Shown: positions 33,901 through 45,073, numbered from the stretch's first letter. The stretch is 64,000 bases of DNA from Eublepharis macularius (GCF_028583425.1 NC_072805.1:10250501-10314500), one strand, 5' to 3'. The notes: a model not told the origin generated them from the letters alone. Numbers and translations: made by a program.

Positions 33901-34424
33901 ACTCTCCGGAATCTCTAGTTTAGCCAACAGCAAACTCAACAATAAATAATCCTCACTGACTGAATGGGGTCACATGTTGCTACTTAGTATCTGCGCATGC
34001 CACCAAAAGAACATTGAAATTGTTAGAATAAAATATTATCAAAATGACCGTGCTGCTAGGAAATAATCACTAGTTACATCCATTTCACATAATTGATTTT
34101 TTTCTATTTAACGAATGTATCTTTGGGCAGACTTTGAATTCAAAGGTAACATATTGCACCGAGTACAAATGAGCTAATCCTTCAGAAATTGATAATTATA
34201 TAGCTTGATAAATATACCCAACTGAGTATAATGTTATTGTGGCATGGAATATCTCTAACGCTTCCCTATCCTTGCCTCTGTGTTGCTGCAGAATGTGAGG
34301 ATTGCAATTCTAACATGCCACCCTCCTGAAACTGGAATGACATAGGAGGAGGACAAAAGCTTTTGCATCCTGTCCCACTGCACCAGAACAGACTACTTCA
34401 TGGATTTTTAATTCGTTTTATTTA
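33897..34424. other. No gene identified
   Basis: AT-rich DNA directly after the compound microsatellite; nothing recognised. Confidence 0.4.
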
Positions 34425-34870
34425 TTTAAAACATTTCCATTCCACTTCTCCTGCTGTTTGAGGTAGCTTACATAAAATTAAAATTAGAATAATCCTCAAA
34501 ATAACCAAGAAATTAAAAAACTACAGTGGCCAACCTAGAAGATGAAATGACAGTGGGGGGGGGGGAAGAGATTAAAACCAAGTTCCTGGGGGGGAAAGTA
34601 GGCCTTGTGGTTGTATTTATTTTGGAAAAAGCTAGAGGGGCTTCTGCATGTGTTGATGAACAGAGGTTGTTCCATATCTTTGGGACTATTACAGAAAAGG
34701 CCTCAATGCTTCCAGTCATATGTTTATGCTCTCTAGAGAAAGAACCTCTCCCGATACCTTCGCTTAGTTGGGTGGGAGATCTCTAAGGTATGCTGTGGGC
34801 TGGATAATGTTACGCAGAAATAAGGTGGACTGTATGTCTTTCTGAAATGGATGGTGCTCCCTCCAGTTCC
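34425..34870 (-). mobile_element. L2-like LINE fragment
   Basis: The minus strand encodes EAFSVIVPKIWNNLCSSTHA, a decayed L2 C-terminal signature. The left edge has AT-rich tail sequence. Confidence 0.4.
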
Positions 34871-35090
34871 TTCTAAGAACTCACCCGTACTAGCATGTGG
34901 TGTCCTAAACTGGCCATGCTGCAGAAAGACCTCTGGCTACAGTCTGAAATTGGTACAGTCCAAGAAACTCTATGCTACATGATTCATCTTACCATGTATA
35001 ATCTTTAGAAAGACTGCCAAAGGAAAGACACTGAATAGTCAGCCTGGGCCATAGATGTGAACTCTGAAGAAAGGATGTTCACGCATGAGG

Positions 35091-35484
35091 GCAAGCATAG
35101 TGTAGAGGCTACATTTTTGGACTAGGAACTGGTATGCTCAGGTTTGTATCCCCCCTCTGCCATGAAAAGCTTGCTGGGTAACCTTGGGCCAGTCATACAC
35201 ACTCAGAGTAACATGCTTCATAGGAGAAGAGCAAGAGTCCAGGAGCACCTATAAGACTAACAAAATTTGTGGTAGGGGATGAGCTTCCGTGAGCCATAGT
35301 TGTGGCTACCACAAATTTTGCTAGTCTTATAGGTGCTCCTGGACTCCTGCTCTTTTCTACTGCTTCAGACAGACTAACATGGCTACCTATCTTGGTATTT
35401 CATAGGGTTGTTGTAAGGATAAAATGGAAGAAGGGAGAGTGATGGAAGCCACTTTGGGTCCCTATTCAGGAGAAAGGTGGGGTA

Positions 35485-35533
<49 letters not shown>

Positions 35534-35535
35534 CC
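35091..35535 (+). mobile_element. tRNA-derived SINE with (AAAT)n tail, split
   Basis: Head about 35091-35130, core TGGGTAACCTTGGGCC, 3' part CAGGAGAAAGGTGGGGTATA and (AAAT)n tail at 35484-35531. Interrupted by the hairpin retroposon at 35225-35398. Confidence 0.75.
35225..35398 (-). mobile_element. Hairpin retroposon (subfamily 2) nested in a SINE
   Basis: Same family as the 36703 copy but reversed: it begins with AGAAGAGCAAGAGTCCAGGA and ends CATGGCTACCTATCTTG, with mirror-image arms around a short loop. It splits a MIR-core SINE. TTCATAGG occurs at 35217-35224 and again at 35399-35406 as the target duplication. The SINE is therefore older than this insertion. Confidence 0.65.
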
Positions 35536-36687
35536 TCATTACCTGCCTCACCTGAATGTGTTCTGAGATGGATCTTACAATGAATCAACAATGCATCAAA
35601 ACCATGTAGTAAATAGTTTATGTGGCATGCAGACTGTCAGTGGGTGTTTCCCTGAATTGGGACCTCCCCCCCCCCACATCTGGCTCAGTCAGAATCCTCC
35701 CCCCTTGTTTTAGACTGTAACAAGAGCAGATCCAAGCTACAACAAATGAACAGATGGAGACAAGGCCACCCCCCAGCCCGATAATTTAGGTTGTTCAAAA
35801 CACAGCGAAACCTAGCACAGATGTCGCCCTTTATTTAGAAACTTCGTCTGTATTCATTCAACAACTGTATGACAAGGTTCTATTTGCTCCTGCCTCGTAG
35901 AGAGGTGCAGTTTTCCAAAATCCATCTAATCAGCACATAGCTAATCAGCAGATCCCAGCTCCTTTAGCTACCATGGGAGCAATTAAAAAGGAATTAATTT
36001 GTATGATGCTGATTACAGAATCCTAAGGCAGGAACATCAACGGGTATCACTTGTCTGTCCTGAGACGGAAGTCTTTGTGCCATCAACCCCATTCAGAACT
36101 TGTTTTGTGCCATGTTCATTATAGTACAGCTGCAAAAAGAGAGCGGAAGGAATCAAAAAGAACCCATTACTTATAAAATCCAAAGCTGATTCAGTGCCAC
36201 GTTTCCAGGGCAATCCTATGCAGAGGAACTAGAGTAATCCCCTCTGCATGGAAGTGTACTGTCAATATCCTGATGTCAAAGAGTAGGCAAGAGCTCATTT
36301 TAATGATCCCGCCCCCTGCTTTACCACTGAAATCAAAACCAGGTGAATGTTTTTTTTAAAAAACCCATTAATTTGGGTTAGCCGTTCTTTGCATGCCTGC
36401 TGCTGCGAAAGTCTGCTGCCCGCCTCTGTGTATGTAAAATCCCTTTAACAAATAATCCATGCATAAAGCCACGTCACTGTAATCTTTTACACTGCGCTCT
36501 CACTATGCTGTGTGTTTGGGTGGGGGGATGTGTGGGGAGGGGCTACTGCTTGTGCACACAGGAGGGAGGAATGCAGGAGGTGAACGTTCTTTTTCCAAAG
36601 GCTGGCAGAGGAGACGCGGTGGTAGCAGGGTCTGGCCTTGGAGCCCGGCCGAGCGATCCACAGGTGTTGTGCTGGTGGAGGATGAGA
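35536..36687. other. Unique-looking DNA upstream of KCNA5; no gene seen
   Basis: There is no coding similarity and, apart from small C-runs, no repeat I recognise. It ends where a hairpin retroposon has inserted at 36703. It could hold distal promoter elements, but nothing specific is visible. Confidence 0.4.
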
Positions 36688-36702
36688 TACTGGCTGAGGG
36701 TA

Positions 36703-36891
36703 GATCAAGATGGGTAGCCAGAAGTCTGTCTGTAGCAGTAGAAAAGAGCGAGAGTCCAGGACCTCGAAGACTAACCGAATTTGTGGCAGGGTAGGAGCTT
36801 TCATCAGATAGTGAGCTGTGACTCACAAAAGCTCACACCCTACCACAAAAGTGGTTCGTCTTATAGGTGCTCCCGGACTCTTGCTCTTGTT
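36703..36891 (+). mobile_element. Hairpin retroposon (subfamily 2) in the KCNA5 upstream region
   Basis: The element starts GATCAAGATGGGTAGCC and ends near GGACTCTTGCTCTTG. Internal arms ACCTCGAAGACTAACCGAA and its mirror make it self-complementary. It is flanked by a perfect 15-nt duplication, TACTGGCTGAGGGTA, at 36688-36702 and 36892-36906. It lies about 0.9 kb upstream of the channel ATG. The long duplication indicates target-primed or other retroposition rather than a hAT or Harbinger mechanism. Confidence 0.75.
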
Positions 36892-37648
36892 TACTGGCTG
36901 AGGGTACAAAATCTAGCTGCATTTCAGGGGTCTCAGCGGAACACACTTGCAAGTGGATGCACATCCCGACAGGTTGTAGGAATGGGAGCTTCAAGTCTGC
37001 AAGTGCCTGGTTCGAATTCTGCATCAGCCACAGATTGGGGGGGGGGGCGTCCCTCAGACAAACCCAAATTCCAGGATGTTTTTTAACAATATTGATCGTC
37101 AGCAGGGCCCTTTCCAAGGGCGCCAAGCCAGGCGCCTCCGTCCCCAGCGGGGCCTGTGCCTCCGCCATGGCTCCAGGGCGCCCTTCGCGAAGGCTCGGCG
37201 CCCTCCTCGAGCCGTCGCTGCAGCGCCCGCGCGACGGGAAAGCGCATCCCCGGCTCTTGGATCCGGGGGAGCGCGCTGCGCTTTGCCGCCTCTCCGGGCT
37301 GCCACTCACCCCTTGGCCGGCGGCTGCGCGCCGTCTCCCGCGGGGCCCGCTTCGCGCTGGCCGCTCGGGCCGAGCCCCGCCAGCAGGTGGGATGCTGGCC
37401 TGGCGGCGCCCCCCAGCAGGCTGGGAGGCGGGCGCGGGCCGGGCCCGGTCCAGGGGCGCCCCCTCCGCTGCCGCGCCCGCGAGCCCAGCCGGCGCATCTC
37501 CTCCTCTGCGGGGCGGGGGGTGGGCGGCGCTCGCCGGGCTCGTCGCTGGCGGCGCCCGCGCTCGCTTGGCCAGGCGGTGGATGCGCCGCGGGAGCCAGGC
37601 AGCCCGGGGCTCGCAGCCGCCCCCCGCCGCGCGGCCGGGATCCTCGCT

Positions 37649-37656
37649 TGACGTCA
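37649..37656. promoter_or_regulatory. Perfect cAMP response element (TGACGTCA)
   Basis: The palindromic 8-mer TGACGTCA lies 172 bp upstream of the KCNA5 ATG, inside the CpG island. It is the consensus site for CREB/ATF factors. A functional CRE in the 5' noncoding region of mammalian Kv1.5 genes is known from rat, so the motif and its position support conserved cAMP control here. The match is seen directly; function is inferred. Confidence 0.7.
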
Positions 37657-37786
37657 GGCGCGGCGGCGGCGGCGGCGGGCTGAGGCGCGGCGTCCGCGGC
37701 GGGTGCCTGCGCGGCGTGCGCTCCGGAGGCGGCCGGGCGGCAGCCGGCGGGGCTGGGGCCGGGGCTGGGGCGGGCGGGGGCGCAGC

Positions 37787-37846
37787 ATGCTGGCTGCCTC
37801 CCGGGGCCGCCGCCGCCGCCGCCGCCCATGGAGCTCGCGCTGGTAA
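37787..37846 (+). other. Upstream open reading frame overlapping the KCNA5 start
   Basis: An ATG at 37787 opens a 19-codon frame (Met-Leu-Ala-Ala-Ser, an Arg-rich run, then Pro-Trp-Ser-Ser-Arg-Trp) that ends at TAA 37844-37846. This is 16-18 bases inside the KCNA5 coding region and in a different frame. If the transcript starts upstream of 37787, scanning ribosomes would meet it first and could be diverted. It may not lie in the mature leader if transcription starts later. Confidence 0.4.
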
Positions 37847-39678
37847 CGCTGGAGAACGGCGGCGCCACGGCCATCGGCGGCGAGGCGGGCGGGCGGGCGC
37901 CGCGGCGCAGGGGCGACCTGCTGCAGCTGCCCACCTCGGCCGCCTGGCTGAGCGAGTGCGGCGGCAAGGAGGGCTGCCCGCAGGTGGCGGCCGAGCGGGC
38001 GGAGCAGGGCGCGGCGGCGGCCGGAGGCCCCTCCGCGCCGTCGCGCGGCCTCGCCTTGCGCCCGCCGCCGCCGCCGCCCGAGGAGGCGACGCTGGCGCCC
38101 GAGGAGGGCCACCACCGGCTGGGCATGGCCATGGCGCGGGGCCCCTCGGCGGCCGGCGGGCCCTCGTCGTCGTCCTCGGAGGAGGAGGAGGGCGCGGGCG
38201 GCGGCGTCGGGGGGCCCCTGCCCAGCCAGCAGCGCGTCCTCATCAACATCTCCGGGCTGCGCTTCGAGACGCAGCTGGGCACCCTCAACCAGTTCCCGGA
38301 CACGCTGCTGGGCGACCCCCAGAAGCGCATGCGCTACTTCGACCCGCTGCGCAACGAGTACTTCTTCGACCGCAACCGGCCCAGCTTCGACGGCATCCTC
38401 TACTTCTACCAGTCCGGCGGCAAGCTGCGCCGCCCGGTCAACGTCTCCATCGACGTCTTCGCCGACGAGATCCGCTTCTACCAGCTGGGCGAGGAGGCCA
38501 TGGAGCGCTTCCGCGAGGACGAGGGCTTCATCAAGGAGGAGGAGAAGCCCCTGCCGGCCAACGAGTTCCAGCGCCAGGTCTGGCTCATCTTCGAGTACCC
38601 GGAGAGCTCCAGCTCGGCGCGGGGCATCGCCATCGTCTCCGTCCTGGTCATCCTCATCTCCATCATCACCTTCTGCCTGGAGACCCTGCCCGAGTTCCGC
38701 GACGAGCGGGAACTCCACGTGCCCCTGCTCTCGCCCCTCAATGCTACGGCCGGAGAGGCCTCCTCGCAGCAGCCCCAGCAGCCCCCCAGCACCCTGACCG
38801 ACCCCTTCTTCATCATCGAGACCACCTGCGTCATCTGGTTTACCTTCGAGCTGCTGGTGCGCTTCTTCGCCTGCCCCAGCAAGCCCGAGTTCTCCAGGAA
38901 TATCATGAACATCATCGACATCGTGGCCATCATCCCGTACTTCATCACCTTGGGCACCGAGCTGGCTCAGGAGCAGCAGAAGAAGGAGCAGCCCGGCAGC
39001 ACCGGCAACGGGGGCCAGCAGCAGGCCATGTCCTTGGCCATCCTCCGGGTCATCCGCCTGGTCAGGGTCTTCCGCATCTTCAAGCTCTCCAGGCACTCCA
39101 AGGGGCTGCAGATTCTGGGGCAGACGTTGAAAGCGAGCATGAGGGAACTGGGGCTCCTCATCTTCTTCCTCTTCATCGGGGTGATCCTCTTCTCCAGCGC
39201 TGTGTATTTTGCCGAGGCTGATGACCCCGACTCACATTTCTCCAGCATCCCCGATGCCTTCTGGTGGGCAGTGGTCACCATGACGACAGTGGGCTATGGA
39301 GATATGAGGCCTGTCACAGTAGGGGGCAAGATTGTGGGCTCCTTGTGTGCCATTGCGGGCGTGCTCACCATTGCCCTGCCGGTCCCTGTTATCGTGTCCA
39401 ACTTCAACTACTTCTACCATCGAGAAACGGACCACGAAGAGCAGGCCATCCTCAAGGATGAACCCAGCAGTGCTCAAGGCAGCTCGGCTGGGGACTTGAA
39501 GAGACGCATGAGCAAAAACTCTTTGGACAAATCTGTTGTGCACTTGGAAAACATTGAAGGGGTCAACAGTGGGACTGGATCAGTAGAGAAGGCCAATATT
39601 AAAGCTAAAAGCAGTGTAGATCTCAAAAAATCTCTCTATGCACTCTGTCTAGACACCAATAGGGAAACAGACTTATAG
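37828..39678 (+). CDS. KCNA5: Voltage-gated potassium channel Kv1.5 (Shaker-related subfamily A member 5)
   Basis: This is a pore-forming subunit of a tetrameric delayed-rectifier K+ channel of the plasma membrane. The 616 codons are uninterrupted, as is usual for Kv1 genes; human Kv1.5 is 613 residues. In order: a low-complexity N-terminus (1-134, polyproline at 79-84, acidic run at 118-121); the T1 tetramerisation domain (about 135-235); S1 (264-285); an S1-S2 loop with a possible N-glycosylation site at N305; S2 (326-348); S3 (358-378); the S4 voltage sensor with basic residues at 407, 410, 413, 416, 419 and 422; S5 (438-460); the selectivity filter TVGYGD at 487-492 followed by R494; the S6 hinge PVP at 518-520; an RRMS possible PKA site (559-562); and a C-terminal PDZ ligand ETDL. 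KCNA5 is preferred over other Kv1 paralogues because of the [12 protein letters not shown] start, the R after the filter, the long S1-S2 loop and the C-terminal tail. The start codon has G at +4 but C at -3. Confidence 0.97.
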   Translation: MELALVTLENGGATAIGGEAGGRAPRRRGDLLQLPTSAAWLSECGGKEGCPQVAAERAEQGAAAAGGPSAPSRGLALRPPPPPPEEATLAPEEGHHRLGMAMARGPSAAGGPSSSSSEEEEGAGGGVGGPLPSQQRVLINISGLRFETQLGTLNQFPDTLLGDPQKRMRYFDPLRNEYFFDRNRPSFDGILYFYQSGGKLRRPVNVSIDVFADEIRFYQLGEEAMERFREDEGFIKEEEKPLPANEFQRQVWLIFEYPESSSSARGIAIVSVLVILISIITFCLETLPEFRDERELHVPLLSPLNATAGEASSQQPQQPPSTLTDPFFIIETTCVIWFTFELLVRFFACPSKPEFSRNIMNIIDIVAIIPYFITLGTELAQEQQKKEQPGSTGNGGQQQAMSLAILRVIRLVRVFRIFKLSRHSKGLQILGQTLKASMRELGLLIFFLFIGVILFSSAVYFAEADDPDSHFSSIPDAFWWAVVTMTTVGYGDMRPVTVGGKIVGSLCAIAGVLTIALPVPVIVSNFNYFYHRETDHEEQAILKDEPSSAQGSSAGDLKRRMSKNSLDKSVVHLENIEGVNSGTGSVEKANIKAKSSVDLKKSLYALCLDTNRETDL

Positions 39679-42600
39679 GACAAGGGGGACACCGAGAGGG
39701 TGTGGTTTGCTGAGATGGAATCACTGGGAAGAGTACCTAGTCATGCCACTTAGTATTTTAAGTTAGAATATATTTTAAATAGGGTAGCTGTTCTAAAGAA
39801 ATATCCAGGAACTGCAAGGTTTTTAAAAAAATGTTCTTTACCATAATACAGAGAGTGTCACCTGTTTATGAAAGAGTAGCTGGGCCCACCTCCCAGGGGC
39901 TTTGAAGCTCTTAACAAGTGCAAATGGATGCTGCTTGCAGATACTAGTTTTTAAAGAATGAATACAAAGGAGTTTTCAAACAGCTCGTTTGTAGCACAGT
40001 TTGCTTGTCCGCTCCCTGAATTCTATGTTGGTATTGTAGTTTCAGCCTGAAATATTTCTATTTTCAGTATGTGTCACATTTACAGACAGCACTTTTCTAG
40101 GATATACAACTTTATGAAAGCTTTAGGAATGTTTAGCAAAGGAGACGCTGCTGAGTTTTTTAAAAGTACAAAATCAGTTTTCTCCTGTTTGATGTGAATA
40201 CGATACTTCCAGCCTTCTAGCAGGATACGTTTTTGTCATCAGAGTTGGGTTTTTGTTTTCTTGGTGAGCCTTAAATTATTAAAAATACAGATCAGTTTCT
40301 TGGTACAGATCTTTAATACCATTATCATATTTCTGACAATCTAAGTAATGTGCTTTTTATCCCAGGAAAAAAAAATTGTTAGGGTTTTTTGTTATTTTTT
40401 TTTTAAAAACCTAGTATTTTCAAAGGCTTTTTAAAAAATAGAAAATTGTTCTACATTAGGTTTGGTCCGAGTGCACAACAGATCAAAGACACTGGGGATA
40501 AACCAAGTGTGTGAACAAATACATTTAGGTAGCCTTTTAGATTTGTGTTTCAATTAGCAGCATACATCAATCCCATTGAATATTCACTCAGATAGATGTC
40601 TTGCCATTTTTAATGGCAGTAGTTCCACAATAGAAGGCAAGAGAATCCAACACAGAAGCCAATGCGACTTCTGTAACACTCTTGTGGCTTACGTTTTGCA
40701 CTAAGCGGGGGTGGGGTGGGTGAAGAAAGATCATCCCACAGACCTGTTTTATTTGGAGTTTTGTTTTTAAAAAATTAGGATGGATTTTTTTGTATGTAGA
40801 CGCTTCTCAACGAACTACCTTCAAAAAGCTTCCTGCTGCATTACGCAGCAGCTAGGACAACCGAGCCAGCAGAAGAAGCAGCTGAACTTGGGGGGGGGGG
40901 AATCAAAGAGATCTGTCTTCATCATTCTATTGTTGCTACGGCTGCAAAGGACCAAGTTCTCCGGGGTCGGTGCGGTCTCCCCCCTCTGTTCCACTTTTGG
41001 CAGGCTCCTGCTACATCGTGAGTGGAGGTCCCACTTCTTTGTTCCGTACAGCGAGAAACAAGTCATGCCAGAGGATCAGCAGTCAAGGTTGGTTTCTCCC
41101 TAATTCAACTGTGTTCTTAATATGTTCACATGTATGTGCTGGCATTTTAACAAAGCATCTGAGCCGAAGTGAGGCAGCTTTAAATTTTTCTTTGTACAGC
41201 TTTGCTATGAAAAACAAGGATTTGTCTTTGCTTGAGCCAATGATAATTTGTGATCTGCCATGATGTTCTAAGGAAAACTCTCACTCCAGTTGGAGGGCTT
41301 AGCACAATCAGCGAAATCAAGCCTAGCTTTTCCCTGGGCTGTACCACTTTCAGCTGCAGGTGGAGTGTGGCATGTGTGAATGAAACAAAACGTTATGTAA
41401 ATAGGAAAATAGCATATCAAGGGGAAAAGTAAGGAACCTCTTCCCTCTAACATCTTGGTTTCTCATGAGCAGGGATGCAAACATGCAATGCAACCCCTCT
41501 TAAACCTGAAGTGGTGCAGTCTGGGGGAAAAAGAAACCCTGCTGATTAAATCGACCCTAAAACTATGGCATAGACCTTCACTTTGCTCCAAAGCTGCACA
41601 TGAAATGGGCCAATATTTGCAAATAAGCTCACACCAGTTGCTAAGCCTCCAACATTTTTTTTTTACTGGCCTGCTCATCCATGTATCCCAATGTTAGTTG
41701 TGATCTAAAAGAATCGTCTTTTCCAAAGCTTTTCTGCTTGGTTGTCTGAAAGTGGTCCAATAATACTTTGCAAGTGTTTGTTTGGTCACCTGATCTGTCC
41801 TCAGAAAGAACAGGGGTTTGCTTCAAACAAAAGTGACACAACCCAGTTCGTGTTACTCTATTGTGGCATTAAAGGGAACTCTTTTGTGCACATGTCCAGT
41901 GAAATTTTTTGCTGGTGCATAAAGAATGGACATTCTCCATCTTGAAAGAATATTAATCTAGCTCAGTGTTTACCAGTCTGTGGGGGCCAAACAAAAAGTG
42001 GGTCACAGTGCTGTGAAAGTGGCTCCCAAATTTTAGCAGTTCTGTTGATTTGTGCATGCACTGGTTTTTGAAGTTGGTCACCATACCAAGTAAATTTGGA
42101 CTTGTGGGTCACCATACCAGAAAGCTTGATCTAGGCAAAGGCAAAGATGGGAGAGGGAATGGGAGAGGGACTCAAACAAGCATCTTACAGAATGCAGTTT
42201 CTATGCATTAGAATTACAAAGCATTCAACTTTTTGTTAGATTTTTTTTTTGTAATGCTTAAAGGAATGGGGCAGGATCCAACTGCTTTTTTGCTGGTGAA
42301 AAAAGAGGAAGGAATCCCTTTTGGCCACCCCAAAAAGGGCAGTGCTGGAGATTCTGGGTCCTGCATGGACAAAGCTGTGTGGGACGGGATGATACTAAGG
42401 TGGGGAAATGAGAGCAATTGGGTGGAAAAGCTGGCTGGATCCAATCCCTCACTTGCAAAATAATGTTAAGCAAAAGTCTGATGCTTCCTCGCGTTATCCC
42501 ATTCTGGTTAGACAGTGATTGCATGTTCACAAAAAAGGGGGCAGCTGGGCCCAATACTGAACATTTGAATTAATATGGCAAACTTGAAACAAGGTTTTTC

Positions 42601-43390
42601 TGGCAATAACAGCACATTAATTATTTTTGTTTAACCTTTGCACTTGCAAGAAGCGCTTTGCCCATTGGTACTGGCTGGAGTCAAATAGCTATCAATTAAG
42701 ACCAAGTTTTGTTGCAGTTGTGTATGAAGATATCTCCAAAACTGTGACAAGAACCATTGTTCATAGCATATGAATACCATTAAATATGGATGGTTTCAGG
42801 AATCTGTCCCAGTGTTAATTTCTGTGGAGCGACACAGTAACCTGACAGGTTTTTTTCCCAATTCAAAACCTCCTAGAAGCGTGACAGGAACAAAATGGTT
42901 AGGCTTCTGCATTATGAGAAAATAGGTATTTATCTGTTAATGTGCAGGATTTCAGTTCCCCTCTGTTACTTGAAACTGGAGCCTAACAGACCTCAATGTC
43001 CCTTTAGTGATACCTCACATTTAAAAAAAAAACTGCCGTGGGGTTTTATTGTGGATGAGAAGGTCCCTTTCCGGCATCTCTCCCTCCCTTCACATCCTTC
43101 CTTTCCCCCTTCAAGCCTGGAGCAGGCAGGGGCCATAACTGGCTGCCACCCCTCTGGCTCTGTGGCTTTAATGGGGAGGGCCCAGTGCACCCCCCCCTTT
43201 TGTCAGGTCATACCCTGATGCATGACCAAATATGAAGCATTAAAGGACCATGCTGAATGAACAAAAAATACTAATTGATTAATCAACTATTATAACAAAT
43301 GAATAAATAAAACAATAAATTTCCTTATCACAGTTAGCTTATTGGATCCCTATGACTGTATCAATACCTGACCCCCTTAGGTCAATCTCA
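39679..43390 (+). other. Probable KCNA5 3' UTR and repeat-free downstream flank
   Basis: After the TAG stop the sequence becomes AT-rich, with poly-T/A runs and no recognisable SINE, LINE or foldback copy until about 43.4 kb. This is unusual for the window. ATTAAA hexamers occur at 40278-40283 and 42779-42784, and the first canonical AATAAA I see is at 43302-43307. Which of these, if any, ends the mRNA cannot be decided from sequence. No second gene is evident. Confidence 0.5.
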
Positions 43391-43404
43391 CCCCCGCCAC
43401 AGTG

Positions 43405-43654
43405 AGAGCCAGTTTGGCGCAGTGGTTAAGAGCGGCAGGACTCTAATCTGGAGAGCCAGGTTTGATTCCCTGCTCCTCTGCTTGAAGCCAGCTGGGTGAC
43501 CTTGGGTCAGTCACAGCTCCCTCAGAGCTCTCTCAGCCCCACCCACCTCACAGGGTGATTGTTGTTGTGGGGATAATAATAACACACTTTGTAGACCACT
43601 CTGAGTGGGTGTTAAGTTGTCCTGAAGGGTGGTATATAAATTGAATGTTGTTAT
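43405..43654 (+). mobile_element. tRNA-derived SINE with MIR-like core
   Basis: GAGCCAGTTTGGCGCAGTGG head, GCTGGGTGACCTTGGG core and GGTATATAAATTG 3' part. It marks the end of the repeat-free region after KCNA5. Confidence 0.8.
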
Positions 43655-44041
43655 CACCATCACAGGGTGGGGGATCAGCTCTCTACAAGAGTCAGCGCTC
43701 TCCCTGTGCAGGGCCTTTATATGTTTTCGCTCAAGGATCCACCTCCTCAAAAGCGATTGGCTTACCTTTTCCCTCCAATTCCACCAGGCTTGTGTCAGGG
43801 AAAATGTAGGCCTGCAGGAAAATCTACCACAAGGCCTGTGTGTGAGGGAAAGACTGTCTTGAGGCCTGCAGATAGTCCCACTCCTCAGGCAGCAGAAGAG
43901 TACAAGTAGTATAGGTTAGGATCAAAAGCCGTACGTGTTGTTATTCCCTTTCAGGTTAGTCATGACCCCTCGATACATTGGAAAGCTTTAAGGAGTCCTC
44001 ATGATTTCAGTAAAACTCCATGCTTGGTGAAAAGCTGTTCT

Positions 44042-44240
44042 TAGGGTTGCCAGCCTCCAGGTGGTAGCTGGAGATCTCCCGGAATTACAACTGATCTCCA
44101 GGGAACAGAGATCAGTTCCCCTGGAGAAAATGGCTGCACTGAAGGCTGAACTCCATGGAATTATTCCCCACTGAAGCCCCTCCCCTCCCCAAACCCCACC
44201 CTCTCCAGTCTCCACCTCCAAAATCTCCTGGAATTTGTAA
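44042..44240. mobile_element. TAGGGTTGCCA-family MITE, one end eroded
   Basis: Begins TAGGGTTGCCAGCCTCCAGG and contains the family core GATCAGTTCCCCTGGAGAAA. The expected GGCAACCCTA end is missing. Confidence 0.6.
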
Positions 44241-44324
44241 GCTTCCGAAAGCACATTTTTGACAGAAATCATCCTTGAACCATCTGTTATTTTTGTCTTT
44301 GTATCTTATCTTGGGATCCCAGGT

Positions 44325-44697
44325 GCCGCCAGTGACGGGCAATCTCCCGGTGGTTTACCAGACAGCAACCAGTGGGAGGTTTTGGGCCACTGGGAGATTG
44401 CCCACGTCTGGCAGGCACCCCAGGAACATGCACGTCATGCTCGCTTCTGGCGGATGCGATGACATCACTTCCAGAAGTGACATCATTTCATCAGCCACAG
44501 GAGTTCTCCTGCACTTGGTTTAAGGGCAATTTTCAAAGAACGTCCCAGAAGTGATGTCATCACAGTGCCCTGGGAACATGCCCAGGAGGCCTGTTTCCCC
44601 ACCTTCCCCTCCCCCCGCCGGCTAGGTGAGTGGTGGTGGGTGGCTGAGGGTGGGAGTGGGGATGCCCTGCCTCCACCATGGGACCTGGCAGCCCTAG
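44325..44697. repeat. GC-rich dispersed repeat
   Basis: Contains mirrored GGGCAATCTCCCGGTGG / CCACTGGGAGATTGCCC (44339-44404), two copies of a CAGAAGTGA(C/T)(A/G)TCAT block, and the end GACCTGGCAGCCCTA. Confidence 0.45.
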
Positions 44698-45073
44698 ACA
44701 TTGGTCATGTTTATAGCTTGCCTTTCTTTCAGGAAGGTCAGGTCGGCACACACACAGAGTTTTTACCTGCGTTTTATCTTACAGTATTATAAACCTAACT
44801 CTGAGGTAGATTAGACTGCAGATTTTCTCACATGCTAATTTACTGTGGATTTTCTGGGTATTTGGCGCACAAGGATCAGATCCACTTTGGGATTCTATAG
44901 TTCTGCACTTAAGGGAGTTGGGTCAAACTAGTGTCTGGTTTTTGTTTCTGTATTTAGAAATTGCCCCATTTATGCTGTGGGCTTTCTGGGGCAAGACGAT
45001 GGCAGCAGTTTTGTCGGTGTATGGGATTTGTTTGTTTGGGGTTTTTTTGTGCATGTGTTAGCAATGTTGTAAT

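Larger units (their letters stand above)
37090..38850. promoter_or_regulatory. CpG island covering the KCNA5 leader and 5' half of the coding exon
   Basis: Base composition changes abruptly near 37.1 kb from AT-rich flanking DNA to very GC-rich sequence dense in CG dinucleotides and GGC/GCC runs. It stays that way into the channel coding region and relaxes after about 38.8 kb. A CpG island over the promoter and first coding exon is usual for Kv1 genes. No TATA box is visible close to the start codon, so a dispersed-type GC-rich promoter is likely. The exact transcription start cannot be read from sequence. Long open frames on both strands through this island are composition artefacts. Confidence 0.85.

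Noticed and set aside
37654-39096. Long minus-strand frame (480 codons) antisense to KCNA5
   Set aside because: Composition artefact of GC-rich codons: Asp/Glu/Gly/Leu-rich with no domain. The 415-codon minus frame at 37083-38330 is rejected for the same reason.
36867-39221. A 784-codon + strand open frame across the CpG island, overlapping the channel gene
   Set aside because: It is in a different frame from KCNA5 and consists of Ala/Arg/Gly/Pro low-complexity sequence caused by very high GC. The real channel domains lie in the 37828 frame.
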